Source: an uncultured Collinsella sp. (GTDB lineage Bacteria > Actinomycetota > Coriobacteriia > Coriobacteriales > Coriobacteriaceae). Taken from it: DNA of 64,000 bases. Below, in pieces: positions 31,970-39,285 of the stretch. The translations under genes were made by a program, and so were the position numbers. Numbering within the stretch: the first letter of the stretch is position 1; each line of letters begins with the position of its first letter. Under the pieces are notes generated by a model, which saw only the letters and a list, made by a program, of their open reading frames with translations, had not been told where the DNA came from and did no database searches. The stretch is from NCBI GenBank assembly GCA_900549715.1, contig URPK01000012.1, positions 1 to 64,000 of the forward strand. The letters are read 5' to 3'.

Positions 31970-33892
31970 ATGGAAGAGGCCTATCGTCAAGCACGCAAGC
32001 GCGGCGAGCAGGGACGCCGTCGCGCCATTAGTCAAAGCGAGCATCCGTACCTCACGGACCTCGATAGCTTGGTCGCCCAGCTCCCCTTAGGTCAGCGAGA
32101 GAATGTCGGCCTAAGAGACATTCCGCTCGAAATGGTCGTCGGAACGGTTACCAAGGGCCGTCAGTCCGCCTTTTCGTGCAACTTCATGCCCCTGCTGCCG
32201 TTTAGCACCGAGTTCGCCCGCAAGTGGTCCAACCTCTACGACATCCAGGTGACCGAGGGCTATCGCGACCCCATCATCGTCACCGAGTTCATGCATCGGT
32301 TTTACGTCCAAGAGGGCAACAAGCGCGTCAGCGTCCTCAAATTCCTGGACGCCCCGACGGTTTCGGCCAAGATTACCCGTCTCTACCCCGGCACATGGGA
32401 TTCCGTCGAAAGCCGCCTATACGGTGAGTTCTGCGCGTTTTGGCGCGTCTGCCCCCTATACGAGATCGAGTTCTCGCGTGAGGGAAGCTACGAGACACTC
32501 GCCAAGATGCTCGGTCAGAACCTTATCGAAAAATGGCCGCAGAAAAAGGTCGACTACCTGCGCCACACCTTCTTGCTCTTTAAGCGCGCCTACCTTCGCG
32601 CGGGCGGCGACCACCTGGACATTACGCCCGCCGACGCCATGCTCGTCTACCTCAATGTGTACAACCAGGACCGTCTGCTGGATACGCCGACGGATATCGT
32701 CGTCAACCGTCTGTGCAAAATTTGGCGCGAGCTTGTCATTGCCGGCAAAAGCGACGAGGACAAAGTCGATCTTGTCGAAGCGCCGCAGCCCAACGAGAAA
32801 GAGGGCGCACCGACAAAAGCTACCTCGGGCGTGCTCAACTTCTTTATGAGCAAGACCGTCTACTCCACTGCCAATCCCATGCGAATCGCCTTTATCCACG
32901 AGTTTCCCTGTGCCACGTCGAGCTGGGACAGCCTACACGACCAGGGCCGCCGGTATCTTGATGAGCACTTTGGCGGCATCGTGCGCACCGAGGCGTTCGA
33001 GGACTGCCACGATTCGGACGTGTTCTACGCCGCCGTCGAGACAGCCGTAAAGCACGGGGCGAACGTCATCTTCTCGACCTCACACCGGCTCATGGAATAC
33101 ACGCTCAGGGCGTCAGTCGAGTATCCCCAGGTGCGGTTCCTTAACTGCTCAATCGGCCTCCCCCACCAAAGCGTCCGCTCGTACTTTGGAAAGATGTACG
33201 AGGCCAAGTTCCTACTGGGCGCCCTTGCCGCCAGCATGGCCGACAACCACCGTATTGGCTACCATGCGTCGGTCTTCGCCTCGGGCGCGCTGAGCGAAAT
33301 CAACGCCTTCGCTATCGGTGCCTCGCTGCTCGACCCTCGTGCGCAGATTATCCTCACTTGGGGAGATGTTCCCGCCGGCGGTCTTGCCGAAGCCATGTGT
33401 CGCGAGGGCGTGAGCGTCATGACCGGCGCCGATATGTCCAAGTCTCTCGAGGACCCCACCGCCTACGGGCTTCACCGTCTGGTAAACGGCAAGGAAGTTA
33501 CCGGTATTGCTATGCCGGTATGGAACTGGGGCCGTTACTACGAACTCATCGTACGCAGCCTACTGCACGGCACATGGGACGAGACCGCCGATGACCAGCA
33601 GGTGCGCGCCGTCAACTACTGGTACGGTATGAGCTCCGGCGTCATCGATATTCGCTACGCTCCGGGCCTACCCTATCAGACGCGTAAACTTGTGCAGCTG
33701 CTTCGCAACGGCATTGTCGAGGGCTCCATCAACCCATTTGGCGGCGAGCTCCACAGCCAGGACGGCGTGGTTCAGATTGAGGGCTTCCCTCCCCTGCCGA
33801 GTACGCAGATTGTCGAGATGAACTGGCTGGCTGACAACGTTATAGGCTCGATTCCGCAGCTCGATAACGAGCCGGAGGTCCGTGCCCTATGA
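31970..33892 (+). CDS. Cytoplasmic BMP-type ligand sensor fused to ParB-like domain
   Basis: This 640-residue protein lacks any signal peptide or lipobox. Residues about 96-130 (GYRDPIIVTEFMHRFYVQEG, then NKRVSVLKFLDA) resemble a ParB/sulfiredoxin-like fold. Residues about 300-560 (RIAFIHEFPCATSSWDSLHD, and FGKMYEAKFLLGALAASMA) resemble BMP-family substrate-binding proteins, which normally bind nucleosides outside the cell. A cytoplasmic location suggests sensing or an enzymatic role rather than transport. The stop overlaps the metallophosphoesterase start (ATGA), so the two are made together. The function is unknown. ATG 31970 follows AAGGGAG by 8 nt. Confidence 0.78.
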   Translation: MEEAYRQARKRGEQGRRRAISQSEHPYLTDLDSLVAQLPLGQRENVGLRDIPLEMVVGTVTKGRQSAFSCNFMPLLPFSTEFARKWSNLYDIQVTEGYRDPIIVTEFMHRFYVQEGNKRVSVLKFLDAPTVSAKITRLYPGTWDSVESRLYGEFCAFWRVCPLYEIEFSREGSYETLAKMLGQNLIEKWPQKKVDYLRHTFLLFKRAYLRAGGDHLDITPADAMLVYLNVYNQDRLLDTPTDIVVNRLCKIWRELVIAGKSDEDKVDLVEAPQPNEKEGAPTKATSGVLNFFMSKTVYSTANPMRIAFIHEFPCATSSWDSLHDQGRRYLDEHFGGIVRTEAFEDCHDSDVFYAAVETAVKHGANVIFSTSHRLMEYTLRASVEYPQVRFLNCSIGLPHQSVRSYFGKMYEAKFLLGALAASMADNHRIGYHASVFASGALSEINAFAIGASLLDPRAQIILTWGDVPAGGLAEAMCREGVSVMTGADMSKSLEDPTAYGLHRLVNGKEVTGIAMPVWNWGRYYELIVRSLLHGTWDETADDQQVRAVNYWYGMSSGVIDIRYAPGLPYQTRKLVQLLRNGIVEGSINPFGGELHSQDGVVQIEGFPPLPSTQIVEMNWLADNVIGSIPQLDNEPEVRAL

Positions 33893-34599
33893 ATATCCTA
33901 GCCATTGCCGATGTAGAGGAGCGCTGCCTGTGGGAATGTTTTCGCAAGGAGCGCTTTGAGGACGTTGACCTGATTCTATCCGCAGGCGACCTGGATCCGG
34001 ACTATCTTGAGTTTTTGGTCACTGTCATCAACAAACCGCTTGTGTACGTTCGTGGCAACCACGATGACCGCTACGCACGTCATGCACCGGGCGGCTGTAT
34101 CTGTGTCGAAGACACCGTGTACGTGTATCGCGGCGTCCGCATTGCGGGGCTTGGCGGCTCCATGCGCTATCGAGACGGTGCCAACATGTATACCGAGCGC
34201 GAGATGGCAAAACGCATGCGCAAGCTATCGCGAAAAATCGCACTGGTAGACGGATGCGATATTCTACTTACCCATGCACCCGTCGCAGGCATGGGCGACC
34301 TGGACGACCTGCCGCATCGAGGATTCGAGTGCTTTAATGCGGCTCTTGAGTCTTGGGGTCCCGACTATATGATTCACGGGCATGTGCACCAAAGCTACGG
34401 CCCCAACTTTCAACGCGAGCGCCAACACCCATGCGGAACGAAGATTGTCAACGCCTGCGGCTATACCAAGATCGAAATTGACGAGGCGCGCTACCCCACG
34501 CGCGGTTGGAAGGCCGCTTGGCTCAACTCGCAAACCATGCGCCGCGAGCTCAAACGCCACGAAGCAATCGAGTCTTCAACCGCCAGAACCCCCTGGTAA
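33889..34599 (+). CDS. Metallophosphoesterase (calcineurin-like)
   Basis: This 236-residue phosphoesterase has motifs GDLDPDY, VRGNHDD, LLTHAP and HGHVHQSYG. The first metal-binding motif, usually D-x-H, reads ADVEE, with glutamate in place of histidine, so one metal ligand may differ. Its start codon overlaps the stop of the BMP/ParB-like gene, implying a shared function, perhaps ligand-gated hydrolysis of a nucleotide or phosphodiester. The substrate cannot be read from the sequence. Confidence 0.85.
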   Translation: MNILAIADVEERCLWECFRKERFEDVDLILSAGDLDPDYLEFLVTVINKPLVYVRGNHDDRYARHAPGGCICVEDTVYVYRGVRIAGLGGSMRYRDGANMYTEREMAKRMRKLSRKIALVDGCDILLTHAPVAGMGDLDDLPHRGFECFNAALESWGPDYMIHGHVHQSYGPNFQRERQHPCGTKIVNACGYTKIEIDEARYPTRGWKAAWLNSQTMRRELKRHEAIESSTARTPW

Positions 34600-34607
34600 C
34601 TGCCAAC

Positions 34608-34644
34608 AACCACCACGAAGGGGATAGGCACCTTTATGGTGGTT
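34608..34644 (+). repeat. GGGGACAGGCACC hairpin, copy 3 (degenerate)
   Basis: AACCACCACGAAGG and CCTTTATGGTGGTT pair with two mismatches; the loop is GGATAGGCA. The 3' flank (GCTGACTCGTCCGACCTGTC) is also found after copy 4, so the two share more than the hairpin. Confidence 0.65.
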
Positions 34645-34713
34645 TTGCTGACTCGTCCGACCTGTCCATCACGGTGCTTGTGTAATTAACGAGAACACTC
34701 ATTGTTTTGTAAG

Positions 34714-34740
34714 GACGGCGCTCACGTGCCGTCTTTTTTT
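34714..34740 (+). terminator. Terminator after the BMP/phosphoesterase operon
   Basis: GACGGC pairs with GCCGTC around an 8-nt loop, followed by TTTTTTT. It lies about 90 bp before the second ECF sigma gene. Confidence 0.82.
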
Positions 34741-34831
34741 GTCAACTTATGCAGTCTCGACCGTGTTGTATGTAGAGGGACCTCGCGAGACGCCTTCCCT
34801 ATATCCACCACGACCAATTGGAGGTGACACT

Positions 34832-35392
34832 ATGCCTGCACGCCGTAACCGCAATAGCACGCTCCGATGCGATGCCGATCAGATCGAGCGGGAAGCAAAG
34901 CGCTTGGTCGACACGTATTCCGACCTCATCCTTCGATTGTGCTATTCGGCCCTTGGATCCGCTGACGACGCTCAAGACATCTGCCAGGACACGCTGATCA
35001 AGATTCTCCAACGCACTCAACCGTTCGACTCGCTCGAACACGAACGTGCTTGGGTGATCCGAGTCGCACTGAACGCATGTCGCGATATCGGCCGTACGCA
35101 CGCGAATCACCCGGTTGTCGACCTCGATTCGCTCCCCGATTTCTGCGCACCCGTAACACATACCGAGCAAGAATTCGCGCAACGCGACTGCGCCATTCTT
35201 TCCGCTGTCACGGCCCTGCCTCAAGCACAGCGCATCGCCATCTTTTTGCACTACTACGCAGGCATGAGCATCAGGGAAATCGCAGACGCCGTTCACGCGA
35301 CGCCAGCTGCAACCGCCCAGCACCTTAGCCGCGGACGTGCGTCACTTCGGCTTTCCTTGAAAGGAGACCACAATGACTACGAATTCGAATGA
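34832..35392 (+). CDS. ECF-type RNA polymerase sigma factor (second copy)
   Basis: This 186-residue sigma-70 family protein has region 2 (DLILRLCYSALGSADDAQDI followed by CQDTLIKIL) and region 4 with the helix-turn-helix (LPQAQRIAIFLHYYAGMSIR, then EIADAVHATPAATAQHLSRG). ATG 34832, with GGAGG 7 nt upstream, is chosen over an earlier in-frame start lacking one. It overlaps the downstream membrane partner by 20 nt. The arrangement copies the pair at 420-1965, though the sequences are well diverged. Confidence 0.87.
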   Translation: MPARRNRNSTLRCDADQIEREAKRLVDTYSDLILRLCYSALGSADDAQDICQDTLIKILQRTQPFDSLEHERAWVIRVALNACRDIGRTHANHPVVDLDSLPDFCAPVTHTEQEFAQRDCAILSAVTALPQAQRIAIFLHYYAGMSIREIADAVHATPAATAQHLSRGRASLRLSLKGDHNDYEFE

Positions 35393-36503
35393 CTATCGCC
35401 ACGCCCTGGAGCACATTTCGTTTACCGATAATGCGAAGCAGCACATGGCAAACTCGATTGCTCAGTCCGTCGCCTCGAGCGATGCGGCGACCGCTCAAAG
35501 CAACTTTAATGGCACGCGACGCAAGCCGCGCATCGCCCGCCATCCCGTAAGAACAGTCGCTCGCATTGCCGCTGTAACGGCAGTCCTCGCTATCGTCATT
35601 GGAGGCGCTGGCACGGCTATGGCAACAGGCGTCCTGCCGCTTCCTTCTGACATGCTTTCCGACATCTTTGACGGACCTGCTTCTCAAACCGAGATCATCG
35701 ACCGTATTGGCCGGCCCGTCGGTGCTAGCTGCTCCAACAACGGAGTCACCGTGACCGCCGACGCCATCATGGGCGACAAGGATATGGTTACCATCGCCTA
35801 TACGCTTACGTTCGACGATCCCGCTGCCCTGAAAAAGCTTTCCGAGCCGGGCGAGAACGGAACTATCGCCGGAAGTGTCGATGGAAACGTATACGTTGAT
35901 GGCGAGCATGGCGGCCAAGGCCAATCATGGCTCATTGACAAGAACCCCAATGACTCCAGCATTCAATACTTTGCACAGTTCAGCGTTGAATCACCCGGCC
36001 TTATGGGCAGGACCGTCCGCACGCATATCAACTCTCTCGTTGTGCCACGTGCTGGCAAAGAGCTTCCCGAGTATAAGAAAATACTTACGGGCCCATGGGA
36101 TCTTAAGTTCCAGCTGAATTACGAAGATACATCCGTTACGATTCCCGCGCCCAAATCGGTCAACTTTAACGGCACCAAGGCGACGATTCAAGAGGCCACC
36201 GTATCCTGCGTTGGCGTTTCAGTCCGCTACAACATAGATCGTTCCATCGAACACGACAACAACAGCGGCAAGATGTCTCAAAACATGGAGGAGTCTATGG
36301 ATGCCGTTGGCAACATACCCCTCATCGTGACGTTCAAAGACGGTCATGTTGAGGACGCAACCAGCCACAGCGGCTATTTCGCAAATAAACTGGATAACGG
36401 CACCACTGATGTCCACAAGACCTGGCCGTTCTCGCAAGTTTGTGACACAGACAAGATTGCAAGCGTACAAATTGGCGATACGGTCATTCCCATGAATTCG
36501 TAA
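35373..36503 (+). CDS. Membrane-anchored partner of ECF sigma factor (second copy)
   Basis: This 376-residue protein has a cytosolic N-terminus of about 60 residues, a single transmembrane helix (about 62-86, VARIAAVTAVLAIVIGGAGT) and a long extracytoplasmic domain with the strand-rich texture of DUF4179-type proteins (GVTVTADAIMGDKDMVTIAY). It presumably holds or senses for the overlapping upstream sigma factor; this is inference from the shared architecture. It ends at 36503, facing the decayed leu locus. Confidence 0.75.
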   Translation: MTTNSNDYRHALEHISFTDNAKQHMANSIAQSVASSDAATAQSNFNGTRRKPRIARHPVRTVARIAAVTAVLAIVIGGAGTAMATGVLPLPSDMLSDIFDGPASQTEIIDRIGRPVGASCSNNGVTVTADAIMGDKDMVTIAYTLTFDDPAALKKLSEPGENGTIAGSVDGNVYVDGEHGGQGQSWLIDKNPNDSSIQYFAQFSVESPGLMGRTVRTHINSLVVPRAGKELPEYKKILTGPWDLKFQLNYEDTSVTIPAPKSVNFNGTKATIQEATVSCVGVSVRYNIDRSIEHDNNSGKMSQNMEESMDAVGNIPLIVTFKDGHVEDATSHSGYFANKLDNGTTDVHKTWPFSQVCDTDKIASVQIGDTVIPMNS

Positions 36504-36621
36504 CGCTACGCGGCTCGTATATGCACCCGGTTCCGCACTTCGCGTCTAAAGATGCGCTGTCATCGAGCAGCGTGAGCGCAAGGCCGCCCGTATGGTCGGC
36601 TGGGAACACCTCGTTGCGCTA

Positions 36622-36662
36622 AAAACCACCACGAAGGGGACCGGCACCTTTGTGGTGGTTTT
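36622..36662 (+). repeat. GGGGACAGGCACC hairpin, copy 4
   Basis: AAAACCACCACGAAGG and CCTTTGTGGTGGTTTT pair with one mismatch around GGACCGGCA. It is followed by the same GCTGACTCGTCCGACCTGTC flank as copy 3. Confidence 0.75.
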
Positions 36663-36692
36663 GCTGACTCGTCCGACCTGTCCCAACGGTTT

Positions 36693-36829
36693 GTCTCAAT
36701 CTGTAACAGGTAGGGCCCAAATAATCGGTTAGCTGTTACAGATCGAGACAGACCACGGATGCTCGGCCGAAAATCTCAATCTGTAACAGGTAGGAACGAT
36801 TTTGCCCCTTAGATGTTACAGATTGAGAT
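36693..36829. repeat. Alternating 17-bp repeat array A (4 arms, 40-bp step)
   Basis: Arms of consensus RTCTCRATCTGTAACAG begin at 36693 (forward), 36733 (inverted), 36773 (forward) and 36813 (inverted). Every arm is 17 bp and every gap exactly 23 nt, with different gap sequences. Each forward/inverted pair can form a 57-nt hairpin; the second pair is perfect over at least 16 bp. The first and third gaps share GTAGG starts and TTAG/CTTAG ends. The inner half of the arm, CTGTWACAG, is itself palindromic. Confidence 0.92.
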
Positions 36830-36854
36830 ATTTGACAGCTTGAATCGGCATCGC

Positions 36855-37493
36855 CTACAGCGCGGCGACGACCTTGTCGCCCATCGTCGTGGTGCCGAGG
36901 ATCTTATCTCCCGGGGTGTTGACATCGGCGATGTCACGGGTGCGCCAGCCCTCGTCGAGCACGCGCGCCACGGCGCTCTCGATCCACGCGGCTTGCTCGC
37001 CCATGTCGAGCGCGTAGGTCAGCAGCATCGCCACCGACAAGATTTTAGCCAGCGGATTGGCCACGCCGAGCCCCGCGATGTCAGGAGCGCTGCCAGCGCT
37101 CGGCCCAAACAGCGATACGCCATCATCCAGCGAGGCAGAGGCAAGCATACCGAGCGATCCGGTAATCTGAGCCGCCTCATCGGACAGGATGTCGCCGAAC
37201 ATGTTCTCCGTCACCACGACGTCAAAGTCTGCCGGTCGACTGATGAGCTGCATGGCGGCGTTGTCGACGAGCAGGTCCTCAAGCTCCACGTCGGAGTACT
37301 CCTCGTCTTGCACGCGATGCACGATCTCGCGCCACATGCGGCTCGCCTCCAGCACGTTGCGCTTATCAACGCTCGTCACCTTGCCGCGACGTTTGCGCGC
37401 CGCCTCAAATGCCTGGCGCGCAATGCGCTCAATCTCGTACTCGCGATACTCCATCACGTCGACCGCACGCTGACCGGCCGCACCCGCAGCGCC
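36855..37493 (-). pseudogene. leuB: leuB C-terminal remnant (3-isopropylmalate dehydrogenase)
   Basis: Only the last 210 or so residues of LeuB remain, from VDVMEYREYEIERIARQAFE through VTENMFGDILSDEAAQITGS and SAPDIAGLGVANPLAKILS to the stop. By comparison with the E. coli enzyme about 150 N-terminal residues are missing, including half of the active site. Upstream it is joined out of frame to a leuA fragment. It has no start codon or ribosome-binding site of its own that would give a working enzyme. It is a remnant of leucine biosynthesis. Confidence 0.88.
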
Positions 37494-38061
37494 CGCGCAG
37501 GTCACGGATGCGGGCGCCAAAGTCCCACGGCATGTTGTAGCCCATCGTATCGGGGATGTTCACGACCGTGGCACCGGCCTTTACGGCCGCCTCGATAATG
37601 CGCACCAGAAACTCCTGATCGGAGCGGCCGGCATCCTCGGCATAAAACTCAACATCGTCAACGAACTTGCGAGCATGTTTGACGGCATGGATCGCTCACT
37701 CAATTGCCCTTTCCTCAGTCATATGGAGCTTGTCGCGCAGGTGACTGGTGCTCACACCCAGCCCTGTATGGATACGGGGCCTCTGGGCCGTTTTGAGCGC
37801 CTCTGCAGCCACTTCGATATCCCTGTCGACAGCGCGCGTCAGGCCGCATACCGTGCATCGGTCGCCCGCAATCTTGCCAATCTCCTGTACGGAGCGAAAG
37901 TCACCAGGACTCGAGATGGGAAAGCCCGCCTCGATAACGTCCACGTTCATGCGCACCAGCTGGCGGGCGATGAAGAGCTTTTCCTCGGTATTCATGCTGG
38001 CGCCCGGCGACTGCTCACCGTCGCACAGGGTGGCGTCAAAGATTGTGATTTTGCGGCTTAT
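37494..38061 (-). pseudogene. leuA: leuA N-terminal remnant (2-isopropylmalate synthase)
   Basis: About 185 residues of LeuA are recognisable, from RKITIFDATLCDGEQSPGAS through DDVEFYAEDAGRSDQEFLVR to VNIPDTMGYNMPWDFG. Four lesions are visible. The expected start codon is ATA (38059-38061) behind a good AGGAGG. The catalytic Arg of TLRDGEQ is Cys. An in-frame TGA follows ERAIE near 37696. The rest of the gene is deleted into leuB'. The intact attenuator upstream shows that this was once a regulated leu operon. Confidence 0.9.
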
Positions 38062-38126
38062 ATGTTCCTCCTGATTGACCGTTTTATGACAGATGGCTTT
38101 CAGGAGAGAGAGAAGGCCTAGAGATA

Positions 38127-38184
38127 GAAAAATACCCGTGTCGCTCATCACGCCTGAAAGCGGCAAACGATAGCGCACCCGGGT
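38127..38184 (-). terminator. Attenuator terminator of the leu leader
   Basis: Minus-strand ACCCGGGTGCGCT pairs with AGCGACACGGGT (one mismatch and one bulge) and is followed by ATTTTTC. It lies about 30 nt after the leader-peptide stop, where a leucine attenuator terminator is expected. Confidence 0.72.
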
Positions 38185-38214
38185 ACAACAAATCGTTATA
38201 GCGAGATTACAACC

Positions 38215-38274
38215 CTAGCGCGCTATCCAATCTAGTAGCGCTAGGCCTAGGAGCTGTTGCGTGTTCTTAAACAT
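38215..38274 (-). CDS. leuL: leu operon leader peptide
   Basis: This 19-residue open frame (MFKNTQQLLGLALLDWIAR) starts at ATG 38274 with AAGGGAG 6 nt upstream. Five of seven consecutive residues are leucine (LLGLALL), four of the five encoded by CTA, a codon that is rare in GC-rich genes. This is the hallmark of ribosome-mediated leucine attenuation: stalling at the Leu codons would prevent the terminator at 38127-38184 from forming. It is too short for automated gene calling. The structural genes behind it are dead. Confidence 0.85.
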   Translation of the reverse strand: MFKNTQQLLGLALLDWIAR

Positions 38275-38299
38275 GTTGGGCTCCCTTCGGCCTCGGGTA

Positions 38300-38328
38300 G
38301 TACTACATCGCGCTAAAGTACAACACAA
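38300..38328 (-). promoter_or_regulatory. Putative leu leader promoter
   Basis: TTGTGT (38323-38328) and TAGTAC (38300-38305) on the minus strand are 17 bp apart, ending about 25 bp before the leader-peptide start. Confidence 0.45.
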
Positions 38329-38330
38329 GT

Positions 38331-38370
38331 AAAACCACCACAAGGGTGCCTGTCCCCTTCGTGGTGGTTT
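38331..38370 (-). repeat. GGGGACAGGCACC hairpin, copy 5 (inverted)
   Basis: This is the same hairpin as copies 1-4 in the opposite orientation: AAACCACCACGAAGG, loop GGACAGGCAC, then CTTGTGGTGGTTT when read on the minus strand. It lies between the rplA terminator and the leu leader promoter. Confidence 0.75.
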
Positions 38371-38378
38371 CGTTGACT

Positions 38379-38423
38379 CAAAAGCAAGAGACCCGGTCCT
38401 GCACGAGGCAGAACCGGGTCTCT
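38379..38423 (-). terminator. rplKA operon terminator
   Basis: AGAGACCCGGT pairs perfectly with ACCGGGTCTCT around a 15-nt loop, followed by TGCTTTTG on the minus strand, 38 bp after the rplA stop. Confidence 0.82.
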
Positions 38424-38460
38424 TTAGCAATGCTTGCTTTGCTCAGGCAGTAACTGTTAG

Positions 38461-39168
38461 TTACTCAGCCAGGAAGTCGCGCTGGATAGCGGGATCGACC
38501 TTGACGCCAGGGCCCATGGTGGAAGACACGGAGATGGACTTGACGTACTTACCCTTAGCAGAAGAGGGCTTGACGCGCAGGATCTCGGTGTACAGGGCAG
38601 CGTAGTTCTCGACGAGCTGCTGCTCAGAGAAGGACTTCTTGCCCAGGGGCACGTGGCAGATGCCGTAACGGTCGGCGCGATACTCAACGCGGCCGGCCTT
38701 GAGCTCGGAGACCATCTTGGCGACGTCCATGGTCACGGTGCCGAGCTTGGGGTTCGGCATGAGGCCACGGGGACCAAGGATCTTACCGATGCGGCCAACC
38801 TTGGCCATCATGTTCGGCGTAGCGATAGCGGCGTCGAAGTTGATCTCGCCCTTCTGGATCTGGGCGACGAGCTCGTCGGAACCGATGATGTCGGCGCCGG
38901 CAGCCTCGGCCTCGCGAGCCTTCTCGCCCTCGGCGAAGACGGCAACACGAACGGTCTTGCCGGTGCCGTGGGGCAGGGAGATGGAACCACGGATGTTCTG
39001 GTCAGCCTTACGAGTATCGATGCCCAGACGGAAGTGGGCCTCGACGGTCTCGTCGAACTTGGCGGTGTCGAGCTCCTTGATGAGCTTGGCAGCCTGAAGG
39101 GGGGTGTAGAGCGTGGCGCGGTCGATCTTCTCGGCAGCGGCGTTATAGCTCTTACCATGCTTAGCCAT
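38461..39168 (-). CDS. rplA: Ribosomal protein uL1
   Basis: This 235-residue large-subunit protein of the L1 stalk takes part in E-site tRNA release. Family features include KADQNIRGSISLPHGTGKTV, the GPRGLMPNPKLGTV block and the C-terminal SVSSTMGPGVKVDP. ATG 39168 lies 8 nt after AGGAGG and is preferred to the ATG two codons earlier, which is only 2 nt from that site. It is followed by a strong terminator, so rplJL is not in this transcript. Confidence 0.97.
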   Translation of the reverse strand: MAKHGKSYNAAAEKIDRATLYTPLQAAKLIKELDTAKFDETVEAHFRLGIDTRKADQNIRGSISLPHGTGKTVRVAVFAEGEKAREAEAAGADIIGSDELVAQIQKGEINFDAAIATPNMMAKVGRIGKILGPRGLMPNPKLGTVTMDVAKMVSELKAGRVEYRADRYGICHVPLGKKSFSEQQLVENYAALYTEILRVKPSSAKGKYVKSISVSSTMGPGVKVDPAIQRDFLAE

Positions 39169-39218
39169 GTGCATTACCTCCTGTGGTTAAACGGGCGTGA
39201 GCCCTCCCACATCGTATC

Positions 39219-39267
39219 GTGTGCCCTATTGCACACATTTAACGGGCGCCCCAGTCGGAGCACCCGT
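39219..39267 (-). promoter_or_regulatory. Tandem hairpins between rplK and rplA
   Basis: Two small stems (ACGGGTGC/GCGCCCGT at 39242-39267 and GTGTGC/GCACAC at 39219-39236) fill the gap before the rplA ribosome-binding site. They could be an L1 autoregulation site or an mRNA processing region. There is no T run, so they are not a terminator. Confidence 0.35.
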
Positions 39268-39285
39268 CATTACCTAAAGAAATCG

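Larger units (their letters stand above)
36504..36854. other. Convergent intergenic region rich in repeats
   Basis: About 350 bp lie between the 3' ends of the sigma-partner gene and leuB'. It holds GGGGACAGG hairpin copy 4 (36622-36662) and the first alternating 40-bp array (36693-36829). I find no coding sequence in the remainder (36504-36621). Confidence 0.7.

Noticed and set aside
36813..37598. A 261-codon plus-strand frame across leuB'
   Set aside because: Antisense to recognisable LeuB sequence and starts within array A.
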